Below are positions 1 to 10,719 of a stretch of 64,000 bases of DNA, one piece after another. The position numbers and the translations under genes were made by a program. The notes beneath the pieces were generated by a model. That model was not told the DNA's origin. It made no database searches and worked only from the letters and a program-made list of their open reading frames with translations. Numbering within the stretch: the stretch's first letter is position 1; the number at the start of each line of letters is the position of its first letter. This DNA is from Rotaria macrura (Eukaryota; Rotifera; Eurotatoria; Philodinida; Philodinidae): positions 62,001 to 126,000 of the forward strand of contig OENT01000031.1 in the NCBI GenBank assembly GCA_900239685.1, read 5' to 3'.

Positions 1-1086
1 AGTAAATTTGAATTCAATTTTTCCTATTGTAGTAAGTACTTTTGTAAAATTAGTCTCATGGTTTTCTTGAATGAACATGATTCATAAGATTCAGGTAAAA
101 TACTAACGATTAGACACTTCTCTTCAATTGATTAACCATTGTTAAATCAAAATGAAGCCGACCGTGTAATAAGTCATTAACATAGTGGAGTAGTTTCCGA
201 CTCTTAGTTGATTGGTGTAAAGATTTGGTTGTTTTCTAGGATTATACTAGTTATTGTCTGCATAGGGAAAAGATGGTTTTCGATTAGAAACTTTACATAG
301 CAATTGATCTCAATAACTTCCACTTTTACTGTTAAAAAAATTCTATAGTTTGCCTTAGTATCTATCTAGATGATGTATGCGTGCCTTGTACATCGTTCGT
401 ATGTACCTGTGTATCCGCAATTCTTATTCTAGGATAGAATAAAGAATTTCTCATCAAGTAAAGTGTTTCAAATAACGAGATCGAAATCCTTACAGATTTC
501 TATTCTTCATTCTATTTGACTATCAGTAAATAGTTGAAATTGACAAAATAGTTTTATAGGCTAGTAATATTCACTAATGAGACTCTGGAAATCGATCAGT
601 TGTATCTGCGCATGGAAAAAAGTACTGTACAATGAAGTACCGAAATTCAGCAATAGGATCTCTTCTACCCAGGTGAATGAATCCTATACCGAATCCGATC
701 GGATCCTACGATCCGATGAAATCTTATGGGAATCCGGGTTGTGGAAACAGTAACGGATCCGACGGAAGAAACCTATTTTCTTATTTGAGTACGAGTAAGC
801 ATTTAAACCCAACAGTAGAGGCCTGTCTGATCACACGATGAAATCCAATCGGATTCCGATAGTAGGATTCGATAAAATCCAACACTAGGGATCCGAATCA
901 GGAATCGCAACCAGGAATCCGATGGGATTTCATCGGATAAGAGAAACTCCGATAGAAACATGATCGGATCCAATGGTCGGAATGACTCTCCTGTGTAGTG
1001 TCTTATGAGTTATTTCTACACCTGATGCTTCGAGTTCATAATTACTGCAATAGAATACATCATGTAATTCTTTCATTTACTTGTAG
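1..1086. other. Non-coding stretch, probably intron of the DDX54-like gene
   Basis: I see no coding exon here. The acceptor at 1085-1086 opens an exon that starts inside a codon, so the preceding exon lies to the left, beyond the window edge, or is hidden. The part at about 660-985 is rich in GGATCC/GGATTC/ATCCGAT words on both strands and is listed separately as a repeat. Confidence 0.55.
660..985. repeat. Cluster of inverted ATCCGATGAAATC words
   Basis: The word ATCCGATGAAATC occurs near 710. A related GATGAAATCCAATCGGATT lies near 837, and its reverse complement GATGGGATTTCATCGGAT lies near 920. GGATCCGATCGGATCC is itself palindromic. The pattern looks like a decayed inverted-repeat element or short satellite inside an intron. 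No ends or target duplication could be fixed. Confidence 0.4.
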
Positions 1087-1549
1087 CTACAAAAAATGGC
1101 TTAACAAATCCAAAGTTCTCGATAAAGAATTACCAGACAGTCGTCGAAATCGATCCGAACATCATAAAAATGATGATGACACTTCTAGCGCACAAGCTAA
1201 GCCACGTATGCCATTTGCATTTCTTTTTCGATTTCTCATGTTTTGATTTTTTGTTTTCTATTCTTTAGAACAATTTCAACAACGTGTAAAGCAATTGATG
1301 AATCGACAAAAATCTCAATTGAAAGCTGAAGGTCAACGCATGCCAAGTCATTCAGAATTGAAAAAACCAGAGCAAATTGTGAAGAAACGTGCTGAAAACC
1401 GTAAACGACAATCATTACAAAATGCACGACAAATGCGTAAAACTGGTCGCACAAATTATAAGAATGCACGACATAGTAGTAAACCGAAACATGCACGACG
1501 TTCATCTGCGAATACAAATAATTCATCGAAAAGAACTCGAAAGAAATAG
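1087..1549 (+). CDS. DDX54: DDX54/Dbp10-type DEAD-box RNA helicase, C-terminal two exons (partial)
   Basis: This is the 3' end of a gene. Exons are 1087-1205 and 1269-1549, joined in phase 1 (C|AA), with stop TAG at 1547-1549. The translated tail starts YKKW, then an acidic/Asn-rich linker, then SELKKPEQIVKKRAENRK and a basic Arg/Lys/Ser/Asn-rich end (SKRTRKK). The order YxKW, linker, ELKxxxQIxKxR, basic tail is that of the C-terminal region of DDX54 and yeast Dbp10, DEAD-box proteins of 60S ribosomal subunit assembly in the nucleolus. The helicase core (DEAD and SAT motifs) is not in the window, so the call rests only on this tail. DEK follows 233 bp downstream on the same strand. Confidence 0.6.
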
Positions 1550-1782
1550 ACGTCTTTTTTTGTTATATCGATTGTTTTGTTTTTGTTTTGATATGAAAGA
1601 AAGAAAGAAAGAAAGAAAAAGAAATCAAATATCATACTAATGCACCATCTATCAAAATCTTTGTTTTCATTGGCCAACTGGTAAATCGTAGCAAAACGGA
1701 GGAATAGTCAAAAATATCACTTGATTTCTAGAGATCAAAAAAAGTCCTTATTTTTAGATTGATTTTATTTCTGATTTAAAAA

Positions 1783-4700
1783 ATGACGAGTGAAAATGAA
1801 TTAGAAGTCATGAAAACAAATGAAACCATTGAATCTAAACTTGCGACACCTGTATCAACAACATCTGTTGAACAAGCAACAACGCTTAAAGTAGACGATG
1901 AAAAACTGAATGTTGAAAAACCGAAACGTCCTGGAAGGAAAAAACGAGATTTGACATCAACATCCGATGTCACAGAAGAAAATATAGATAATAACAATGC
2001 TACAGATACTCAACCACTTTTTGAACAACCAATTATTGTCGAAGGAAAACGTTCACGAAAGCCAACATCCAGATTAGAACTATCTGATTTGACAACACCG
2101 AAAAAAGAACTTTCCATTCCTCAGGTGATATTTTGTCAATGATTCTTTAGTCGTAATTTGTCTAGTATAATTCTTTGGGACGATTGTTTTGTTTTTCGTT
2201 GATGTGACATATTCATGCACACAGATTTTCTTCAACGTATTCAAATCTTCTTAGAAAATTTTCTAATCATTGAATCGTTATGAAAAAGTTTGATTGTGTC
2301 AATAGCAGGAATGACAAGGGAATGTCGCTAGTTGTCAGATAGTTTCGATACTCTATACAAGTGAGTCGTGTAGATGAATATTGATTGAATATCCGTTATA
2401 TTTATTATAAACCAAAATCTGTGATCAGTAGAATCATATTCGAACTTAGTTTTCAGATTTCGTACTTAAAAAGCTCTCATTATTAGTAATCTATTATGAA
2501 AATTTTATTGATTTAATACTTTGCATTAAATTTTCATCGATATTTTGTAGTATGCATTTATCAACATAGTATATGTCATAATTTGTTTCTCATATTCGTT
2601 ATAATTATTTCTTTAAAATTACAGTCAACGTTTAACCTCTCAAGAATAAAATCAAATCTTTTAGATTCTTACGAAATTTGTCATGTTCTTTCATTTTGAA
2701 TTATAGTATCATTTGAGAAATTATCCGATACTTCATCCACAGTCTTGCTTCTATCTAAAAGCAATTTTGTACTGTAGTCATCAGACAGTTCCTACATGAT
2801 AAATTTTAAGATAACTAATTTTCTGCATTATAATATTGCTCGTTTATCATTTATAAAATTTGACACAAAGACTCAAAGTATTCTCTTGAGCGTTTCTACA
2901 CAGATAATTACATAATTCAAAAGGAAGCTATATGAGAATTTTTTTATTGTCATTTATTATTAAAAATTTGACAAAATTTTTCATTCAGGGTCATGGAAAA
3001 CCATTGGGTGAAATCGAATATAGTATGTCGACAGTAATTGATTATTTTTCTTTTCAATTTTTTGTCATTGACTTAAATTTTTAGTTAATTATCAAATAAC
3101 TCATGCATCCACTGATGTTTTGTCTCGTATGCGAAGTATATGTTTTGGTCGACGAGCAGTAAGATTAATTTTACTCTCTACAGTTGATATAGATACATAC
3201 GTATGTTCAAAACTTGCTTTTATTTGTAGAGTCAAATTGATGTAAAACAAAATCTTCGAGAATTCAAAGGATTTGAATTTCAACATGATAGTGAAGAATA
3301 TCAACGACATTTGACTAATTTAATTAAGTAAATTGATTGATGTTTCTCTGAGGTCTGATGTAAGAGTTATATATTTTGTTTTCGCCTTTATTTAGATTTA
3401 AAAAGGAGCAATTAAGATCGATCTCAGATATACTTGGTCTATCATCGATTGGTCGTAACAATGAACATGCTGAAAGAATCTTAAATTTTCTCCTAATGCC
3501 AGTTGATGACGGAAAACAAATACCAGAACGAAAAATGTCCATGCGTACTTCCAAGAAATCTAGTATCAGTTCAAAACAATCGATGCAAGCTGAAGATCAT
3601 CATGATGAACTCCAAGAAAAAGCTGAAGTAAATCATTGAAAATTTTCAATAAAAAACTATGTTTTAGACTAATACGGGATTCTAGAATGGTGATGATGAT
3701 CAAGACGAAATATTCTATGATGAAGAAGAAGACGACGAACAACCGGATACAGATGATGATTTTATTGGTAGTGATGAAGAAAGTGTTTTAAATGCTAAAG
3801 ATGATCCAGATGATTTTGTTTATCAACCTGGAAAGAAAGCACCGAGAAAAAGATCACCATCTAAGCGTTCACGAAAAAAAACTTCTCCAAAACGAAAACG
3901 AGGTTAGTTTGATTATGAATTCAAGTGTTCTGTTTTTTCTTCAGTAAAACTTAGAAATGCGAAACGGTGTCATGAAATTATCATCTATATTTTGTCAATA
4001 TACAAAACAAGTGTAGTAGCTCAATCAATTTTCCTTACGTAGTAATAACTGCCTTAAATAGAAACATTATAATTGTTCATAATGGCCTATGAAGAAATTG
4101 TGTTTGAGTCAAACATATGTACTGTGTGTTAATCTACGAATGAATTTTTTTTCTTGCAAGTTCTCTTAAAAAAACTAGTTGATTGTAATTTTTCTAGAAT
4201 GATTCCACATGAAATGCATCTGTGATAATGAAGTTTTTCTAGTGAAAAAAGTATAATTTTCAATTAAAATATTTGATAATCGATGAGAGAATTTTTCATT
4301 GGTGTAAATGTAATCTTTTGGAGAGAACTGAATTTTTCATTTTTGAAGAACTGATGAAAAAAAGAAGCCATAAATCTAAAAAGAACGAACGATTTATACT
4401 TATGTAAAACTTGATAAGGTGTATCATGTTACTCGAAAGTTATTTATCACTTGATGAAGTTCAAGCGATAAAATTCACAGTATTAAAATAGAACGTCATC
4501 TCTTGAAGTATTCGAACCAATGACTTTCTAAGTAATACATAGATGAACTTGACTTTTTCTTGAGCCAACATATTTCATGCTACAATGGATCATATTAAAT
4601 GTAAAACTTGCACTTTTTTTTTGTTAATCTCCAACGAAATAGAATGTGATATTTGAGAAGTTTTAAAAATCGTTTGCTTGACTTGCAATACTATATTTTT

Positions 4701-5403
4701 CTTATCCCTCAAATAAACGTACTAGTTGCAGCATATAAAAAAAAAACCGTCATTGTCTGAAGTTATTTTGATATGTCTATCGAGTTGTGCATCCATTTTT
4801 AAAACGTAGAAATCGAAAGAGTTTCATGATAGTTCTTTTTTCGTGCGACTTTCAATGTTTGACAAACAAAGAATGAGAAATTCTAATCATCCTATCTCTT
4901 GCTACTATTAAGAATATGAATTGTAGTCGTTTGGAACATTAAAATTGCACCTAATAAGATTCTCTTGCATAGTTAGATGAACAAATTCATTATTCAGATA
5001 TGTTTCGATTCTTTGTCTTTTCATAGGTGCTTCAGCAAATTCCAAGCGTGGTCGTAAAAAATCGAAACTTACAATCGATGCCGATGTTAAGAATGAAGAT
5101 GTCATTAGTTCTAATGAACCAAAACAAATAAACGATGAAGAAAATAAAAAAGCAAACGATGACAAATCTAATGCCGATAATGTTTGTTTTGTGTTTTCAT
5201 TCAAACTAATTAATAATTATATAGTTTAATTTATTTTTCAAATCTAGAACGATGATGTTAATGCCATAGCTAAAACATTACCAGAACAACATGATGCCAC
5301 CATGAACCAAAATACTACAGAAGTAAATAATAATTATATGTTAAGAAAAAAAAAATATAATTTCCTTGTTCGTTTTTTAAAGATAATCACACCAACAAAT
5401 TAA
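1783..5403 (+). CDS. DEK: DEK chromatin protein
   Basis: Exons: 1783-2124, 2989-3022, 3085-3158, 3230-3327, 3396-3627, 3686-3902, 5027-5181, 5248-5322, 5383-5403; all phases join, giving about 415 residues (human DEK is 375). After a Thr/Lys-rich start come GKRSRKPTSRLE, then GHGKPLGEIEYINYQI, the counterpart of the conserved DEK core preceding its SAP box. The SAP-type DNA-binding segment reads LRSISDILGLSSIGRN then AERILNFLLMP. Acidic runs (YDEEEDDEQPDTDDD) and basic runs (RKRSPSKRSRKK) follow, as in DEK, a histone chaperone and DNA-supercoiling factor. The last 60 bp intron (5323-5382) is a multiple of three and open, so it could be retained. The usual C-terminal DEK_C helical domain is not visible. 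Confidence 0.85.
3903..5026 (+). other. Long intron of DEK
   Basis: Intron of 1.12 kb between G|gttag and catag|GT, phase 1. AT-rich with stops in all frames; no embedded gene seen. Confidence 0.7.
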
Positions 5404-6008
5404 GCCAGAGATCAAATGGACTATTTGCATGTCGATTACTTCCTTTGTATTAACTATGTGATATTTTCTTCGCTGGTTATTATTGTTCCGGCCAGTATTC
5501 ATATATCTATATGTATATAGTTGTCTATGTCAAGTATTCTAGGTCGAGTGTTTCTTTTTTTCGTTTTATGTCGGAAACAAAAGATTAAACGAGCGTGAAA
5601 ATGTCGTTTATATTTTTCATTCATTTTTAGTGCTTAGTAGTTTAGTTCATTTTTTGTTTTCATTCTCTCGTACGGAATTTTAATCCGAAAGAAAAAGAGC
5701 TATTCTTGATTTAGCTGTTTATTATTATTATTTTTCTTGTTTGAATATAGATATATTGATTCTAAACATAGTCATGCACATGCATACTGCTGATGATTTC
5801 TTTTAGTGTTCTAACAGTAGTATTCATGTGAATGTTTGTTTTTCTCTGTTTTTCTTGTATGTGTTTCTATGTTTCCTCTATGGATGTTTGTTCACATTGA
5901 AAGCAAAAGAAGAAATATATATTATTATTACTAAATTCAAAGCTTGTGTTTTATGTTTAAGAAGACAAAAATAATGTTCTTTTTGTTTTTCGATGAAAAA
6001 TAAGAAGA
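5404..6008. other. Intergenic, DEK 3' end to RNF144-like start
   Basis: 605 bp between two same-strand genes. AT-rich with T runs. It must hold the DEK 3' UTR and the promoter and 5' UTR of the ligase gene, but I could not place a convincing poly(A) signal or TATA box. Confidence 0.6.
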
Positions 6009-8619
6009 ATGGTTGAAGAACGAGTGAAGTTATGCGATACAAATGCATTTCAATGTTCAATATGTTGTAATGATATTGATGATAAAGCAAATGTTTATGA
6101 AATCGAATTATGCCATTGTCAATTCTGTAAAGAGGTGTGTCTATTTAATTTTTTTATAAGAAATAAGATTTCTAAAACTTTTTTTATTTTTTGTTTCAGT
6201 GTGTTCGTCAATACTGTGTCAGTCAAATAAATACAGCGTAAGATAATGGATAGATTTGTCTCGAAAAAAGAACAAAGGGTCTCAACACAATTCTATTTGC
6301 ATATATTTTATTTAGATCGGTACCGATTCGTTGCCCGAATGGAGATTGTAATAATCGACTATCACTAAATGAAGTATTCAAATTACCATTTAATTGTAGA
6401 AAAATATTCATTGAGAATCTATGTTTGTCTTAGATTCATTTGCTACTTACCGATTCACAATTTCAACTTTATAATAAATTATTACTTGATCATGGTATTC
6501 TTGTACTACTTGGATTTTCGAAATGTTAGTTTTCATTTTTGATTTGTCAATTCATCTAGAGGTAACAAATGATCCTCATCGACTCTTTTGTCCCCATGTT
6601 GATTGTGGTCAAGTACTGACGATTATTGATGAAAGAAAACTTCATAGAGAACATCCGATGACTTGTACAAAAGTAAACAAAAGCTTGTTATCTATGTATT
6701 TAATATTATGTATAATTCGATTGGCTGTTCTAGTGTAAAACAACGTTCTGTTTAAAATGTCGTTCTCCGTGGCATTCAAATGAACATTGTTCTGATCTAC
6801 TGTAAATATTCGAATAGTTCATAAATATAAGTTCGTCAATATTATTTTCAATTGTTACGTAGTACACCATACGAAATGGAAGCTGATTCAAATATTAAAC
6901 GTTGTCCACGATGTCGTTTTCCATTAGAATGGATTGCTGGTTGTGCACAGATAATGTGTGTTAATTGTAAACATATCTTCTGTTGGTATTGTTTAAAATC
7001 ACTTGATGTACGTATGAACGTCATTTCCTTCACTGACTCATGAAGAAATAATTCGTTCTTTGTTTATTAATTTAGAATGATTTCTTCTTACTACATTTTG
7101 AAAGTGGACCTTGTAGAAATCGGTATGATTTAATATAAAAATCAAATTTTCATAGTATAGAGATGAAAAGTTAGATTACTTCGTTACATTTTGAGAGATA
7201 CTAGCAGAGCATTAGTATTGGTCAACACCAACACATTTAAGTTATTATTGGCTAGAAAACTGAAAGCATTGGTAGACGATTAGAAACATGGATTCGACAT
7301 TCAAATGCAACGATTGGTTTTCTCACGTGTTAGAAAATTTTCACTACGAGTTGTAGACATGGGAATCATGGAATTTTGCAAATCATTATTATCGTTATTC
7401 ATGCACAATCACATATTAAACAATAGTAAGAGGGTTCTATGGTGCACAGTAGTCATCCGTTGTAAATTTCGATGGAAATGGTTTACGACGAAAGTTCTTT
7501 CTATGTTTTTCTTTATCAACCGGGTTCATCTACAACCTAAGTAATAGCAGAGAAACGCTAGTACAACTGCCTTGTGTCCCACGTAGAATAATCCTAGTCT
7601 CTTTAGTTAAGAAACGTGGAAAAGTCTCTATCAGTGATCATTATCATGAAATATCTGAGATCATCCTTATTACACGAGATTTATCAATGAAGAAATTTAT
7701 AAGTCGATCAACTATAGCCAGACAACGATCTCCATCATCCTTGGACGATTGACATGCGAGCAGTAGTAAACGCAGAATAGTTCATAAATTAAGCAAGTTT
7801 TGCACAATGGCTACACGAATCTGTATTATTTTTTTGTATGAATGACAACATTCTGAAAGGCTTACCACTACGATATAACGCATGGATCGTCTGTATGCTT
7901 TTACTATTAATACACGATTGTAATCATATACCATAGAAATATATATATATTCTCATTCATATCTACCAATCGACTCGGCAATTCGTATCGTTGCGTTTCG
8001 TGACCTTTCTCAATGGCAAGTCAAGTGAAATATGCATATCGTGCTTGCAACACGAATTGCCAATTTTAATGAAAGCAATATGATTTTTTCAAACGTTCAT
8101 TAAATCAATGCAAGCTTCGATCGAACATTGAATCTTCGAGTTTTAACAAACTCACTGAGATTAGCTTCAACAGCAGTCATTTCTTTCATATATGAATTCT
8201 ATACGGATACAGTTAAACATACAGCGTTAATTTAAACTAGCTAATTTTTCTTTAGACTTGGTCATTCACGTGCATCATTATTTCTTCATCGTCTTACGAT
8301 TGTTGGTATATTTATCGGTTTGATTCTATTACTTGTCATAGCTATTCCATTTTTAATACTAACTACACCTTGTTTACTGTGCTGTCGATATAAACAAATA
8401 AAAAATCGTTTAAAAAATTTAACAAAATTAGGACAACGTTTTCAACAACAACAATATACACCAACAGCTCATCCATCACCATCATCATCATTGAATCAAC
8501 TAAACAATTCATCGTTAATTAATGTCGAACAGGAAACAAAAACAATCATCCGAAACTCATTGATATCATCATCATTAATTAATACTAATGAATCTAGATC
8601 TGATTTAGCACCCGTTTGA
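6009..8619 (+). CDS. RNF144: RNF144-like RING-between-RING E3 ubiquitin ligase with C-terminal membrane anchor
   Basis: Exons: 6009-6134, 6200-6237, 6316-6373, 6434-6494, 6560-6672, 6734-6801, 6863-7007, 7076-7122, 8256-8619; phases join to 339 residues (human RNF144A is 292). RING1 starts [10 protein letters not shown] with [14 protein letters not shown]. The in-between RING has CPHVDCG and [23 protein letters not shown]2 reads [19 protein letters not shown], whose GC contains the Cys that carries the ubiquitin thioester, then [10 protein letters not shown]. After [13 protein letters not shown], the RNF144 signature, a hydrophobic helix ([23 protein letters not shown], split across the text) and a CC motif anchor it in membranes. 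The Gln/Ser/Asn-rich tail is longer than in vertebrates. Intron 3 uses donor GAA|gtattc, giving NEIHLLLT like the NEI of RNF144A. Confidence 0.93.
7123..8255 (+). other. Long intron of the RNF144-like gene
   Basis: 1.13 kb intron between CG|gtatg and tttag|A, separating RING2 from the membrane anchor, while the other introns of this gene are 60-78 bp. Short open frames inside have no recognisable content. It could hold an old insertion. Confidence 0.6.
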
Positions 8620-8712
8620 TCTGTTTCACTGTCTTCTTTCTCAGTTTCTTAATGTGAATATTTTTTTAAAGCAGTAATCGTTCAATCTTGTCTTTGTTGT
8701 AAAAAAAAAAAG

Positions 8713-8718
8713 AATAAA
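8713..8718 (+). terminator. Poly(A) signal AATAAA of the RNF144-like gene
   Basis: AATAAA lies 94 nt after the stop codon, following an A run, with a second AATAAA near 8739. Position fits a 3' end; not proven. Confidence 0.4.
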
Positions 8719-8772
8719 AATATGGCTTCTTGTATAGAATAAAAATGAAGCTTCAAACATTAATAGAATGTA

Positions 8773-8778
8773 TTTATT
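8773..8778 (-). terminator. Poly(A) signal of the ACBP gene
   Basis: TTTATT on the plus strand is AATAAA on the minus strand, about 56 nt beyond the ACBP stop. It lies near the convergent RNF144-like poly(A) signals, so the two 3' UTRs probably overlap. Confidence 0.45.
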
Positions 8779-8833
8779 ATTGAAGAGTAAACAAAACATG
8801 GACATTGGAAAAAGATGTTCATTCATTGTTTTA

Positions 8834-9158
8834 CTATTTAGCTCGAAGTTCTCCAACGAAAGCAATATACTCTTTTTGAGAAGCTTCTTTACTTTTGCCT
8901 TTATTTTTCTCCCAAGCATCCCATTTGGCTTTGCCTTTTAAATCTAACATGCCTGGTCTGCTTGTATTATTATCACCTACTGTTGCTTCTAAATAATAAT
9001 TGAAAAAAAAAAGTACAACAACAAAGTTTATTTAACATAGACTTTGCCACTTGCTTACGTTTAAAAAGACCATAGAGTTTAAGTAATTCAGTGTCCGATG
9101 GCTTTGTACTCAATGATTTTACATCGGCAGCAGCCTTGTCAAATTCCGCTTGTGACAT
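8834..9158 (-). CDS. ACBP: Acyl-CoA-binding protein
   Basis: Two exons (9158-9059 and 8988-8834, phase 1, 70 bp intron) encode 84 residues, against 86-87 for vertebrate DBI/ACBP. It starts [16 protein letters not shown]. The family core follows: KLYGLFKQATVGD, then [20 protein letters not shown], then [16 protein letters not shown]. The Tyr and Lys residues of YGLFKQATVGD and KGKAKWDAW line the acyl-CoA pocket in this family. It is a small cytosolic carrier that binds medium- and long-chain acyl-CoA esters and delivers them to lipid metabolism. Nothing is missing. The gene is convergent with the RNF144-like gene, 214 bp from its stop. Confidence 0.95.
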
Positions 9159-10719
9159 GATTACCGATAGCTAATGATTAAGGTATGAAGAATTCTAAAA
9201 AGTTTATATATGCGCTCACACACACACAGACACACACAGCAATCAACATAAGATAAGAGATTTTTTTTGAAACGATAAATAAATAGATCTGTAGATAAGG
9301 TTGCTGACATGTGCCTAGTGATATCCAACATAATTTCTATTTGTTGATAGATATGTAATTGAGTGCTAAATAAATAGTAGAAGATCGTGCGACAAGTTGA
9401 TGAGATATGTTAAGTCTAGTTGTTTAACCGTATAAGATTCTTTTCATGAGTGTCTGATGTTGTGATAAGAGCGACACAAGTATAGTTTGATGAAAATAAA
9501 TATAATTTCATTTGCCCCTTGAATACATACTTGACATTAGCTGACTCTCATACATTTGTATTCCTTTTTGAAAAACTGCTGTTGGTGTTGTTTAAAGGCA
9601 TTTCATTGCCATATTCATATGAACATTCCTTTTCATTTCGTCAATGAACACGTCTTTTCTACACCATCAAATCATAATTGAAACAATAATTTTCCAGATG
9701 CACTCGTATTATGAAAAGAGAACGATTCAATATTCTAGAATTTAAAAATCTAAAATGATTTTCTTATGAAATCAGTGAGCTTTTAATGAAATGATTTTTA
9801 TAATGATCTTCTCGTTATGATATAGTATCGATACGTGTTTAGTTCTACATTACTGAAAACAATGGATGCAATGATAAGAATTATAAAATCATCTAACATC
9901 TATATTGATTATTATAAAAAAAAATTTCTTTCAAACCACTTCTACACACAAAACATTTCAAGAGCAAACTAAACAACAAACTTTATTTTTCTTATTTCTC
10001 TTCGTTTCAAACATCGCAATACAAGATGAATGACATTTTCATCTATAATGAAAGATGCACTTTGTTTTTATCTTACTGTTTGAATTTTTCATGAATTATT
10101 CTGTGTGAGAGTGTTGTTTGTAAGAAAAAAACCTTATATATGCTGATTGCAATAATCACAAGAAGAAAAGTTTTGCAAGAAGAGGAAGAGAACTTTTGAA
10201 TGCTTGCTCCGAAATTAAATGGCTGACTTTTCAACAGAATAATGTTCACATGTGTATATTGAATATACAGTAATGTTTGCGTGTGATTTTCTTCTATCCC
10301 CTCATTATCATGCGTCTATGCAACTCGTACATTATAGTTCTTCTTAAAGGAGTATTATCAGTAATAGATTGCAAATGATTTCAAGTGTATCTATTTGTAT
10401 TGAAAGAGATGTCACATAGTTCATAGAATGAATTAATCTTTTATGTTTATTATTTATCATCAAAATTGATAGGATAAGTTTTCTTTCGTTGTAATTTTTT
10501 GCATACGTATTGTATTGCAGTTAGACTTGGCAAAAGTTTATCAGTATATTTTTTTATCGAAAGAAAACCACATTGTCAGAAGTTTTAGATAAATTTATTT
10601 ATTTATTATGATGATAAACAATGTAATATTTAGAAAGAAAAAGAAAAGAAGGCGATGAAATAATAATCATTATAAAAATGTATCACCGAGAGGAATGCAG
10701 ATATGTATATAACAAGGTA
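9159..10719. other. Intergenic between ACBP start and the HEAT-like gene's stop
   Basis: 1.56 kb with no gene. It holds the ACBP promoter and 5' UTR, and the 3' UTR of the upstream minus-strand gene. A short CA-rich run lies near 9217-9239. The rest is AT-rich, featureless sequence. Confidence 0.6.

Noticed and set aside
5878-6230. Overlapping minus-strand frames at the start of the RNF144-like gene
   Set aside because: Shadows of coding exons; the plus strand has the RING cysteines and correct splice phases.
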